DNA of 64,000 nt. It comes from Lactarius indigo. Taxonomy: Eukaryota; Basidiomycota; Agaricomycetes; Russulales; Russulaceae. A program made the translations under genes and the position numbers. The stretch spans positions 1,116,001 through 1,180,000 of the forward strand of contig JAFKAC010000004.1 in assembly GCA_025766275.1 (NCBI GenBank). Direction: 5' to 3'. The notes under the pieces were generated by a model. The model searched no databases, was not told where the DNA came from, and saw only the letters and a list, made by a program, of their open reading frames with translations. Positions 10,387 through 19,074 of this stretch are shown in pieces. How positions within the stretch are numbered: position 1 is the stretch's first letter; each line of letters opens with the position of its first letter.

Positions 10387-11430
10387 TGTACGAGTTTGGA
10401 AGATGGACCCTTACTATAATGGTTCTAACTACAATAGTAAGGTTGTTATGATCCGACGCTTCGGACTTCAGTCACAGTATGTCTCCACCTCGCCTTTCCC
10501 CTTCCGTACTATACCTTGTAACCAAAGGAGCTACTGCTACTAGTGGCATTGTTCCTTCACTTCTGAACTTCTGTTTGCTCTGTTTGGTTTCTTTGATATT
10601 GTGTGGACTTGTGTTCATGTTGTTTGGAACCCTGTCCTATATAAACCTGTACCATAGACCGTAGGAAGCCAGACTTGGCTTCGTTTGCAATCTAGCAACC
10701 TTGCCTCCGTACTTTGGTGTGACCTCGTTCTATTCTTTTCTTCTTGTGCATCCCCTACCTCAGTCCTTGACCAGGACACCTCAAAGTCTTTGCAGTTGAA
10801 CTATATCAACGCATCACACCTGTTATACTCTGTGCACTAGCAAGATCGAGTGTAGAGAAGTGTCAGACACTTCGGACGAGGAGTCCTACATTACAGAGTA
10901 GTGCTGCACTTGGTGCCACACTTTTACCACTTGTGTTTCATAGCAATAAGACAACAGACGTCTTCGCTTGATACTTGTGTGATCCAGAACCTCCAGAACC
11001 CACACCCCTGCTAGGGTGTAACAAAGGTAGCATTAGTCATGGACTTAGTCAGTAGGATGGTCACAAGCATGGAGTAGTGGTGGATTGGTTCTGGTAGTTT
11101 CCAAACCACATAGTAGTAGTACTAGGGTTTGAGTACTTTATGCGACTCATCGGACATGTACCAGTGGTGCTTTAAAGCCCACTCTTCTTGTAGTATTTAA
11201 GACGTACTGTGAAGACCAAGATTGGGCATCTTGGTCTTCTTGAATTGTCACTTCCTGAATCTCCCATTCTCTTCATCATTGTCCAAGTCACCTTTGAGCT
11301 GGGTGCCTGCGAGCATCCCACATCACCTTTGAGCATTACAATCAGTCACATGCCTTTGAGCATCGTACCACTAAGTTGAGCTGCTGTATTAACTGAGCTC
11401 AAGTTGAGCTAACGTTGTGACAGTGTTACA
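10387..11430 (+). mobile_element. B-like chromovirus LTR (family D), interrupted by LTR E
   Basis: Two pieces, 10387-10443 and 11029-11430, align with the LTR of element B: TGGACCCTTACT near the start, TGCTTTAAAGCC, a TATTTAAG TATA box, the GAAGACCAAGAT...ATCTTGGTCTTC palindrome and the end GAGCTAACGTTGTGACAG. It ends GTGTTACA directly against the transposase sequence. The two outer flanks do not form a target duplication, so one edge was rearranged. Confidence 0.7.
10444..11023 (+). mobile_element. Solo LTR, family E (580 bp, target duplication AAGGT)
   Basis: Begins TGTTATGATCCG and ends GTGTAACA, with perfect AAGGT at 10439-10443 and 11024-11028. It lies inside LTR D. It has a TATA box (CTATATAAACC, about 10639) followed by a short palindrome GAAGCCAGACTTGGCTTC. 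Confidence 0.92.
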
Positions 11431-13201
11431 TTGCGCATGTGTGCACCACCTCAGTGGTGTGCCCAGCCGTCCTTTGAGGCTGAAAAAATGGTGAACTTAC
11501 ACAGCCAAAGGAAATATAGAATATGCACCTTTAACCATAAGTTGAGCTGAGAGTGCATCATCTGCATGCTTTTGATGGCTGGGGGCATTGTCGAAGAGAA
11601 ACAGGCCCTGGGCCTGTCCCCTTGTGATGCCTTCAAAAATGTTGATTGCACAGCTTACCTGCTCAAGCAGGTTGCTGGCTGAAAACCAGCTGTCGTGCTG
11701 CTTCCCTGGCTTGAATATGATGTGCACTTCCCTTTATGAAAGTCAGAGAAAGGTGTCAAAGTGGGAGGGGGGGTGAGGACACACCTGTTGTCGTCACGCA
11801 GACGGCCCCAATCTGCTGTCAAGAAGTCAGAAATCATGAGTGACTGGCCTTCTCCCTTGGGTTTTGGAGCCATATTTTTTTGATGGTTCTACAAATGCTT
11901 GCGCTGGTCGTTTTGAAAAAAAGTTGATTCATTGTGTGTTATGAGAACGAGACGGAAACAATCCTGAGCCTCTGGCACAGGGAAACCAGAGGGGTGGAGT
12001 TCATTCTTGGCATCATCCCAAATATGGAAATGCCTTTCATATTGCTGGAATTATTCAACAAATCTGTGTCAGTATTCCATGACATCCTCACACTCGTGGC
12101 TGTCAATATACATCCCATTCTGTTGCTTTCCATATTGCTGCCCCAGTTTTGCCAACCAACATTGTGCTGTCTGCTCTGAAACTGAAGGCTTGTCAATACC
12201 TGAACATGCAAATAAGGCCTGGATCTTCAGGCTCAAAACAACATCAACCATGGCTGTTGCATCAAGGGGGCCAATTTTTTCCTTCCCCACCAGTGCAGAC
12301 TGGACTGCCTGGGATATCTCTTCATCTTCCAGCACTTTTGTTTGCTTCCAGCCCATTTTGTGAAGAGGCAAGTCTTGGGTGTGAACAAACTTCAGCACCC
12401 ATCCTTGGATTGTGTGTGCACATGTTGTGCCATGCCCTTGAGACTTCACCACAAGGATTAAGGCATCAGTCCATGTGTGGCTCAGGTCGCTGTCCAGGTA
12501 AATGTTCAAGAGGGCTTTCATGGCCAGGATGCAACTCCAAATGAAGTCGCTGGACTGCTTTCTTTGGCTATAGCGACGATATCAACTCTTGCCTTCTGCA
12601 ATGTGACATGATCCTGGAGGAGGTCTAGGGCACTGTCTGTGGAGTGCAGGTGACCATCAGCATTGGGGCCATTCCCATGGTGAAGGTCTTTGAGCATCTG
12701 TGTGACAATGGCTTGGGCATCTTTATGGCTGTCTTGCTCCCCCATAGAGGGGTTACTCCTGGTCTCGTCAATCTCATCGGAATTGTCAGAGTCATCAGAA
12801 TCTTCTTCAAGTTCTTCAAAGATGTATTGGGGAGTTTGGGGCTTGCACATGTCTCTTGAGGCACTTCCCTGGGACATGTCTGGCTCTAATGTGATCTTGG
12901 ATCCATGCCTGTCTGTGATCTTGGTCTTGTCTTCAGAGGATTCTTCCTCTTCTCCTTTATCTTGTAAAACCTTGATCTTGGCTTTGGCCACAGTGACCAT
13001 GGCTTTGAAATTTGTCTTCGCTTCTGTTTCCTCAGCCTTCTTTCTGAAAAAGTCTGGTAGTGTCTGAAACCCCTTGGCTTGCAGATCACTCAGGGCCCTT
13101 TTTTGTCTTCTTTTGGTCCTGTCATGATCTTGGGCCCTCATGGTTTTTGGGAAATTCTGGGTGCATGCATGATTTGCTCTCTTTCTTTTGGGCATCTTGT
13201 T

Positions 13202-14566
13202 TGTTACAATTTCTTGGGACTCATTCTTTCTTTTGCTATTATTCCATTTCCCATACTATACGAGCCCTGTATGATTACGTGGACTTTACGATTACCCAGT
13301 TCTTATCGCGCACCCTGCCTATTGATGTTCTCTTCTGATAAGGCTCGACATGTGCTAGTTTCTGACTTGTTCTCACTCATGTGCAATCTCACATGACTTG
13401 CCTTTGTTCTCGTTATATCCATGCCTTGTTCTCTTTATGCCTATCCCTTTATCCCTCGATCTAGCGATGGCACCATCTATTTGTAGCAGCCATACAACCC
13501 AACTTCTATTTAAACCTAGTCATACCTAGCTTGTACGGTAGACTAGACTTCTTGTGTAATACTACACTCATCTAACACACGGAACACCTTTGTGCCTGTA
13601 GCGGTATGACTTATCGTGTACAACTAGACCAAGTGAAGTGTTAGTGAACTGAACTGGTAACACGCTCAAGCCTAGTGCGGAGACAAGTCATGCACCGAAT
13701 GTACAGTCACTGCAGAGAATATGCACATGTGAGACCTTTATGCAAGGTCAAAGGCAAGGTGATCACGCAGTGGCACACTGAGTGGAGAACCAAGAGGACA
13801 AGTTAACATTGGTGAAGAAAGAGGGAAGTACAAAGAAATGTGTACCTGAGTGGAGAACCAAGAGGACAAGTTGGTTCCACTCAGGATGCTACATGAGGGT
13901 TTATATACACTGCTGTGGCTGAGTTTGAATTACTATAGAACCTTGTTACTAAAGGTACGTGTAATAGTAATGAGTCAGATGCTGACGCGTTGTGTCTAAT
14001 AATAGCGTTATCTATTGTGCTGACTGATGCACAGTCATTAATGCTGACAGAACAATGACGTGTCCTTATCTATGAGTTACAACCCTATGACAATGTAGTC
14101 TAGAACTATCTAGAATGTTCCCCGCTTATTGTCCAATGAGAAACTACTTATGCTAATAAGGAAAATGCCCTAAAGAGGTAACATCCAATAAGGACGCTAC
14201 TATCCCAGGGTCATGTGCTTGTGGGTGCACATGTTGGCATCACGTGACTGACCATCTTATCATATCTAATGATAAGGACTTGGATGTTTTGACGCAACGT
14301 TAGAGACTTGTATCTTTACCAAATAAGTCTGTAAAATACAGAAAAATAAGGCAAAAATAGAGCATCTGTGACAGTGCCTTTCCTGTCTCCTGATCCCTCG
14401 TCTTCGCTAGACCTTCGTGTCTTAGCTCCCCTCTATAGTTCAAGTGACTTACGTCCTTGTAACTCTTGTGCATCCCTCTTCTGAAGTCGAACCTTTGAGT
14501 TTATACTCCCACACTTCTGACTGACTTGGTACAGGTCATACCTAACACCCTTGTAGTGGCATTACA
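13202..14566 (+). mobile_element. Solo LTR, family J, interrupted by LTR S copy 2 (target duplication TTGTT)
   Basis: Begins TGTTACAATTTC at 13202 and ends GGCATTACA at 14566. TTGTT is present at 13197-13201 and 14567-14571. Without the nested S copy and its duplicated 5 bp the LTR is about 583 bp. TATA box TATTTAAACC near 13509. It sits one base from the transposase ATG region (ATG at 13195-13193), so it replaced the promoter-proximal sequence of the host transposon. Confidence 0.88.
13597..14373 (-). mobile_element. Solo LTR, family S, copy 2 (777 bp, target duplication GTGCC)
   Basis: Inverted relative to copy 1 at 5357-6132 and similar throughout. GTGCC flanks both sides (13592-13596 and 14374-14378). 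The intron-like direct repeat is kept. Nested in LTR J. Confidence 0.95.
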
Positions 14567-14891
14567 TTGTTGGGATATTCATGGATAATTTGCCATACTG
14601 AATCCCATCTTTGTAATGATTGGTAAGCTAAACACATAACTTTTGCATCACATGATTGTGTCCAAATTTTTGGCTGGGTTTTGTCATATTGCTTTAGATG
14701 GACATGAAATACACAGAAAATAAGTTTTAACAAAAAAAGAGGAAATCATGAAAGGCTCAACCAAATTGAGATATTTAAAAAAAAAAACCAACAATATAAA
14801 GACAGTCTTAGTCACTTCCATTCTATGGTTTTACATTTTGTCCTAAGTTACATATGGGGAAGGAGATAGTGATGCAAAGTGGACAAGTTTT

Positions 14892-14931
14892 GGCTTACAT
14901 AAAGGTTGTGGGTCCTTCATGGCGGCAGCCT
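14892..14931 (-). repeat. Right terminal inverted repeat of the Tc1/mariner-like element
   Basis: Inverted partner of 8816-8855, followed by TA at 14932-14933. Confidence 0.85.
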
Positions 14932-15063
14932 TATTGCACTGGGAGGAAAGCAAGCAAAAAATAGCATCGCACTGTCACAAGCATCACAGAGACAGGTCAC
15001 AACATAAACCATGTTTGTCCACAAAGAGGTTCTCAGAGAAGTCTCGAATACTCGCTTTGATCT

Positions 15064-15737
15064 TCTTTTTTTTTTTTTTTTTTTTTGGAGGGGCACTTCT
15101 ATTATGGTATCTAGTGACATGTGTACATCTAAATACCAGTAATGGAGTGCCAAGTGTTAGGAGATTTACCATCAGCTTCACTTGGCATGCTTGTTGCCGG
15201 GCCTAAAGGGTACTGGTTTGTAAGGGAAAATGCGTTTATGCACATCCTCTGGTGGGGGGATAGTGTGGGACTCAGACACTGAGCAGCCGTGGTTAGGTGC
15301 AGAGTGGTCTCCTACCCACTAAAACCTCACGTATGCTGAGCCAGTTGGGGGGGGCTCAGGGTGGAGTAGGTCTCTCCAGGTGGCTTTGACCAGGTTTTTT
15401 GTATTGGGGTTGCGTTTAACTTTCGTTGCTATTGTTTTGTCATCTATTAGTCTCTGGTTTAATTGGTGAAGCCATTGGTGTTCTACTTCCAATTTTGTTT
15501 TCTTCATCCTAGGCTTCCCAGGGTGTTTGTGTTGGTGAGTGGTGAGCTGACATGTCCATTTTGTCCTTGTTTGGATATTGTATATTCATGTTTGGTGGTG
15601 GTCACTGTGCTGTTGCGTCAAATTGACTGATGTGTCTATTTGGCAACTGTTTGGCCAAGTTGTGCTTCTGTTTGGTGTGTTTGGTGTGTGAGTTGGATGT
15701 GGCTGGCATGGGGGGTGAGGCTGGTGAGGGGCGAGTG
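15064..15737 (-). mobile_element. Probable LINE (Tad1-like) 3' fragment with poly(A) tail
   Basis: Read on the minus strand, the sequence ends in a 21-base A run (T run at 15066-15086), typical of non-LTR retroposition. An open stretch from 15507 to 15319 reads VEHQWLHQLNQRLIDDKTIA then TWRDLL. This resembles the region after the reverse transcriptase in fungal Tad1-type LINEs (W-H-LN-RL-DD-). No RT core is present; the 5' side is cut by an LTR at 15738. The assignment rests on a weak match plus the poly(A) tail; a processed copy of a host gene is the alternative. Confidence 0.4.
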
Positions 15738-16407
15738 TGTTACACTTGTATGGGTGTAGTATCCAACTTGGATGGTTCTGTGGGAGCACCGCGCCCCAAA
15801 TTGTCAGCCAACTTATGGGGAAGGGCAAATACAGCCAAGGCATCCCCTAGTTGACAAAGGTACTGGCAGCACTCTATCAGGCAAGAGCACTGAGAGGCAG
15901 AAAATGGTAGATAAGAGAGGAAAAAGGGGGGTTGGCAGACAGCCAAAGGGGTGGCAAACAGCCCAGCTCAAAAGATAAAAGGGAAGGGAGCCACAAACAG
16001 CAGATACAATTCCACAAAGATCTCAAGCTAAGGAGTTGGGGATACATGCTACCCTACTTATACTTCAGCTATCATAAGGTTCGGACTCAGAAACCCTAAT
16101 ACAATGATCCTAGGGTGAGTTAGTCATACAGTAAGGGTGTCATCAGGAATGTGTAAGCATCAGTCGGTCAACCAATCAGAACAGAGCATCAGTCATCCTT
16201 ATCATAACAGTGTAATCGTCTATGAGTAATTCACAGCCAGTATCAGTCATCAGGTACCAAACATCAGTCAGCCAGGCACAAGCTCATCTGGGCTCTTCTG
16301 GTGCATTCTAGCCAGGTCACATGCTGGGGTCACATGACAGGCAACTTTGATATTACTTTATCTGGGCCGGTTGTCATGGTCACGTGACATCATGACGAAG
16401 TGTCACA
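15738..16407 (-). mobile_element. LTR, family I (about 670 bp), no target duplication seen
   Basis: Minus-strand ends TGTGACACTTCG and CAAGTGTAACA; a TATA-like GAAGTATAAGTAGGG lies near 16065. The flanks GAGTG and CAATG do not match, so the copy may be rearranged or its boundaries may be off by a few bases. Confidence 0.55.
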
Positions 16408-16465
16408 CAATGCGTTTGAGAAAAGATGAGTCCCTGAAAGTTTTACAGAAGTCCTGGTATCGCAA

Positions 16466-16788
16466 TGAGCATGCCTTAAGGTGCCATTGACACGTAGCTT
16501 GTGACACGTCAGCCTGAGTGACATGGCTTATCAGAAAACAGTCCCGAAAATAACTAGTTTGTACGAGTATAAGAAGTAGCACAGAAGAGTAGCACAAGTT
16601 CTTTGTCTACTCTTAGTTCTTGAATACCGAGTAACATTGTCTTGTCCCCTCTCCCTTGCAATCTCTCTGAGTGAGCCAAGGAATCCCCGAACTCGACTTG
16701 TGCTAAAACACAAGCCCCGACTCTACTCGAACGCTGAGTGCAGCTCCATTCACGACTTAGTACCAGACGGTCCCTCGGTGCCGTAACA
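16466..16788 (+). mobile_element. LTR, family H, copy 1 (323 bp), 5' LTR position
   Basis: Shared with 50815-51137 from TGAGCATGCCTTAAGG to GGTGCCGTAACA. TATA box GAGTATAAG at about 16566. GTCTACTCTTA at 16605-16615 is the reverse complement of the 11 bases right after the LTR (16789-16799), which identifies the following bases as a primer-binding site and this copy as a 5' LTR. The left edge may be truncated, because U3 is short. Confidence 0.65.
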
Positions 16789-16940
16789 TAAGAGTAGACC
16801 ATTCCTACTCTGCCGCAGAACAAGGCAATAATGCGTTCCCAGCCAGTACAAATGACGCAGACAAGTCCCAGAAGAGGGATGTGATTCACAGTGGCACACG
16901 AACAGAACTATGGGTGTGTCGAACCAGAATGTAACGAACG
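16789..16940 (+). other. Leader of family H element (primer-binding site and start of internal region)
   Basis: Starts TAAGAGTAGACC (primer-binding site, 11 bases complementary to the LTR) and contains ATG at 16831. It ends in AATGTAACGAACG, where element A1 inserted. The internal region does not continue recognisably on the far side, where a family C tail follows. Confidence 0.5.
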
Positions 16941-17448
16941 TGTTACGCTCCACCGGCGTTAGTCCGACTTGGACTCGTGAAAGGCGTAATCGACTTAGCG
17001 AAAGTTAGGCGAATGGGGATCACGTGTCAACCCAACGCTAGCTGAACAGGGGCACACCGGCACACGCTGCAGCGAGATGATAAAGAAGGGTATCCCTTGG
17101 TGGATACCAGCGGAGGCACACTTAGTCTAAGACTAAGGCAGACAAGAGGCGAGTCAAAAGGTGGATTGAAGAAGACCAAGATGGGGAGTCTTGGTCTTCC
17201 GAGCCTACTACTTATACAGATACGCGCGGGCTTTAAAGCGCCGCTAGAACAATAGGTAACGAATAGCGTAACTAGCTCGAACCCTAGTACAGCTATCCTA
17301 GGAATGAGTCATACACGAGCCACAATCACATGCGAACTACTGTGCTGACTGATACGAAGTAAGAGTCCATGACTAATGCTAATACCGGACCGTAGTCATA
17401 ACCGGTCATGAGTCGTGTGTAATGAGTCACTGAGTCCGTACCGTAACA
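16941..17448 (-). repeat. 3' LTR of A1
   Basis: 508 bp, TGTTACGG...GAGCGTAACA on the minus strand, identical by eye to 23255-23762. Contains the palindrome GAAGACCAAGAC...ATCTTGGTCTTC near 17170-17200 and a TATA-like CTGTATAAGTAG. Confidence 0.95.
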
Positions 17449-17460
17449 TCACCCCCTTTT
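17449..17460 (-). promoter_or_regulatory. Polypurine tract of A1
   Basis: Minus strand AAAAGGGGGTGA directly before the 3' LTR, the same 12 bases as in A2 (47217-47228) and B (62709-62720). It would prime plus-strand DNA synthesis. Confidence 0.85.
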
Positions 17461-17477
17461 CAGGAGTGAGGCCCACC

Positions 17478-19046
17478 TCACAAGTCGATGGTGTCCCTGC
17501 TAACCCGTCTCACAGCTTCGATCTCGTCTTCCACCCTTGGTAGAGCGTTGGCGCGCTCCAACCTATAGATGGCGTCCATCTTACGGTGGTGGACGACTCC
17601 CTTCTCTTCTTGAAGGCGCCGGATGCGCCCTTCAAGCTGATCCTCGGCGAACGCGAACTGCCTATAACGACGCACCTCCTCGGTAAGCGTAACATCGCCA
17701 ATGCGTTGGAGCATGGCGTCGGCGGGGTGACGGTCTCGGAGTAGGAAGAGATCTTCATGCGCGATAAAGGCGCGGTTGTCGTGTGGGAGGTGCGGTGTGG
17801 CGTATAGGGGTTTCCCGTAAATGTACGGGGACCCTGGGACTAGTCCGAGAACGAAGGGGTCGCCGGCCTTGATAATTTGTATGTGCGAGGCCTGTACTGT
17901 AAGTCCGTTGGGGAGACGGACCGGGAACGGAACGTAATCGGGTCGTCCATTGACCCGGAACCCCTCAGGGATGATGATGCTGAGGGCGCTGTCGTCCGCT
18001 CCGAGTGGCGTACAACGAGCAGCGTGGGGCGCCGTAATGTATCCCCGGTGCATAGGCGCTCCGTCTGTGTCGACGAGATAGGGAGTAGCCTCTGGGGCTC
18101 CAGGGTGCTGTTCGTAGTCAAGGAATGGGTGTCGTGAGGGGTAGTAATCGTCATAGTGGTCGTCATGCGTAGCTTGGTCCAATACTCCCTCCGCTCCTTC
18201 GCCATCTTGCGCCGCGAGGCGGCGATATGCAATTGCTCGGCCTGCCACTTCCGCACTGTCTCCTTCCACTCCCGCTCGTAGTTCTTCACCGCGTCGGGTC
18301 CCTTCAGAGATCGTGAGAGCCGCTTGAAGTTGGAAGAGTTCGTCTTCCGTGATGGTGTGGGTTGTGGCTCCGGTGTCGGGGTCGACGATATTGTATAGTG
18401 GCTGAGGTGTTGGTTGAATTGATGCTGGGTCGTCGGAGACCACTCCCGTCGTGGGCATTGGAAATCGTCGCAGTGCCTCGGACAGGTCTGCGCTGGCTTG
18501 TCGTTGTAGCGCTTGCTCTTCTGCGGGTCGCTCATTGCGAGGTTGTTGTTCAGCTTGTTGATGAGCTCTTCGCTGTTCAGTGGTGGCGGGAACGACAATG
18601 CTAGGGGAGACGATGGGGGCGATGATGGTTTCGAGGAGGTCAAGGTGGTCATTGCGAGGGATAGAGGACATGAGGGGGGATGGTGACTTATCGCGTTGAA
18701 TGACGGTCCTTATATGCACTTCTCGTTCGGGGTTGGAAATTTTGAACTCCCGAATGGCCTCTTCGGCGAAGACGTCATCCTTATCGACCCACTGATTGTC
18801 CGAGTCGGGGTAACCCTTCCATTTGACAAGGTATTGCAACCGACGTCTTCTGCCGAATCGCCGAGAGTCCAGAATCTTCTCGACTTCGTATTCTTCTTCG
18901 TTATCGACCAAATCCGGTGGTGGGCGCGGATAATTTGGCCCGTGCGTGGGTGTTTCACGATAAGGTGTGAGAAGATCTATGTGAAAGACGTCGTGGATGC
19001 TCCACTGCGTGGGAAGTTCGAGGCGATAGTTGACGGGAGACATCAC
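17478..19046 (-). CDS. A1 chromodomain and long C-terminal tail
   Basis: A 522-codon frame from ATG 19046. The first residues (MMSPVNYRLELP, then VFHIDLLTPY) are the end of the integrase C-terminal domain. The chromodomain follows at about residues 50-100 (EYEVEKILDSRRFGRRRRLQ, YLVKWKGYPDSDNQW), the module that directs chromovirus integration to methylated histone H3. About 400 residues then follow that are unusual for this group: a Gln-rich stretch, an acidic stretch (DDHYDDYYPSRH), a conserved block PEGFRVNGRPDYVPFPV...ASHIQII...YGKPLYATPHLP, and a terminal coiled coil (RRYRQFAFAEDQLEGRIRRL). The block and coiled coil are conserved in A2 and B. In the intact element this would be the C-terminus of pol; here a deletion puts it out of frame with RT-RNase H. 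Confidence 0.8.
   Translation of the reverse strand: MMSPVNYRLELPTQWSIHDVFHIDLLTPYRETPTHGPNYPRPPPDLVDNEEEYEVEKILDSRRFGRRRRLQYLVKWKGYPDSDNQWVDKDDVFAEEAIREFKISNPEREVHIRTVIQRDKSPSPLMSSIPRNDHLDLLETIIAPIVSPSIVVPATTEQRRAHQQAEQQPRNERPAEEQALQRQASADLSEALRRFPMPTTGVVSDDPASIQPTPQPLYNIVDPDTGATTHTITEDELFQLQAALTISEGTRRGEELRAGVEGDSAEVAGRAIAYRRLAAQDGEGAEGVLDQATHDDHYDDYYPSRHPFLDYEQHPGAPEATPYLVDTDGAPMHRGYITAPHAARCTPLGADDSALSIIIPEGFRVNGRPDYVPFPVRLPNGLTVQASHIQIIKAGDPFVLGLVPGSPYIYGKPLYATPHLPHDNRAFIAHEDLFLLRDRHPADAMLQRIGDVTLTEEVRRYRQFAFAEDQLEGRIRRLQEEKGVVHHRKMDAIYRLERANALPRVEDEIEAVRRVSRDTIDL
17840..18652 (-). CDS. Overlapping +1-frame ORF in the A1 tail (270 codons)
   Basis: Lies wholly inside the chromodomain-tail frame, one base downstream in phase. 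It contains a helix-forming block (AVKNYEREWKETVRKWQAEQ, LHIAASRRKM), then a Ser/Thr-rich part and SLRGSGSMDDPITFRSRS near the end. A2 (45450-46100 and 46586-46843) and B (61486-62280) carry long ORFs in the same relative frame, with recognisable versions of both blocks (EW..EQL.. and GSG...PITF). No known domain recognised. It could be a genuine overprinted gene or a by-product of codon bias; conservation in three copies is the argument for it. Confidence 0.4.
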   Translation of the reverse strand: MTTLTSSKPSSPPSSPLALSFPPPLNSEELINKLNNNLAMSDPQKSKRYNDKPAQTCPRHCDDFQCPRREWSPTTQHQFNQHLSHYTISSTPTPEPQPTPSRKTNSSNFKRLSRSLKGPDAVKNYEREWKETVRKWQAEQLHIAASRRKMAKERREYWTKLRMTTTMTITTPHDTHSLTTNSTLEPQRLLPISSTQTERLCTGDTLRRPTLLVVRHSERTTAPSASSSLRGSGSMDDPITFRSRSVSPTDLQYRPRTYKLSRPATPSFSD

Positions 19047-19074
19047 CTGGATGACCTTAAATGGTCCGTGTCGC

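Larger units (their letters stand above)
8958..13195 (-). pseudogene. Basidiomycete DDE transposase of the Tc1/mariner-like element, catalytically dead and split
   Basis: The N-terminal part starts at ATG 13195 (MPKRKRANHACTQ), runs through a coiled, acidic region to 12518, then continues one base out of frame from FIWSCILAMKALLNIYLDSD to QQYGKQQNGMYIDSHE. Core blocks follow: THNESTFFQND (about 11935), KPKGEGQSLMISDFLTADWG, and FLFDNAPSHQKHADDALSA (second catalytic Asp, about 11580). After 11431 the gene is cut by LTR elements and resumes at about 9560: PLYFPNDHPSMPRWFKGMEI, the RTDCCCWRLLF block, then HCELNFIKQYWG. In this family the first catalytic position is HDEST and the third NFIEQ. Here they are Asn (AAT, 11933-11931) and Lys (AAG, 9257-9255), both G-to-A changes at a CpG. 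Further stops and frameshifts occur. It would not be active; it could only have moved with help. Confidence 0.85.
8816..14931 (-). mobile_element. Tc1/mariner-like DDE transposon, TA duplication, carrying nested LTR insertions
   Basis: Terminal inverted repeats of about 40 bp (8816-8855 and 14931-14892) both start AGGCTGCC(A/G)CCATGAAGG and differ at about five positions. TA flanks both ends (8814-8815 and 14932-14933), the duplication typical of the Tc1/mariner superfamily. Inside is a minus-strand DDE transposase whose frame resumes on either side of the insertion at 9580-11430. Removing the recognised LTR insertions leaves about 2.9 kb. The element is therefore older than every LTR inside it. 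Confidence 0.85.

Noticed and set aside
5357..14373. S1 and S2 (inverted) as ends of one 9-kb element
   Set aside because: Each has its own perfect but different 5-bp duplication (GTGAA and GTGCC), so they are independent solo LTRs.
16403..16889. Minus-strand ORFs over LTR H and its leader, repeated at 50674-51166
   Set aside because: They recur only because the LTR is repeated and run against the direction of its TATA box.
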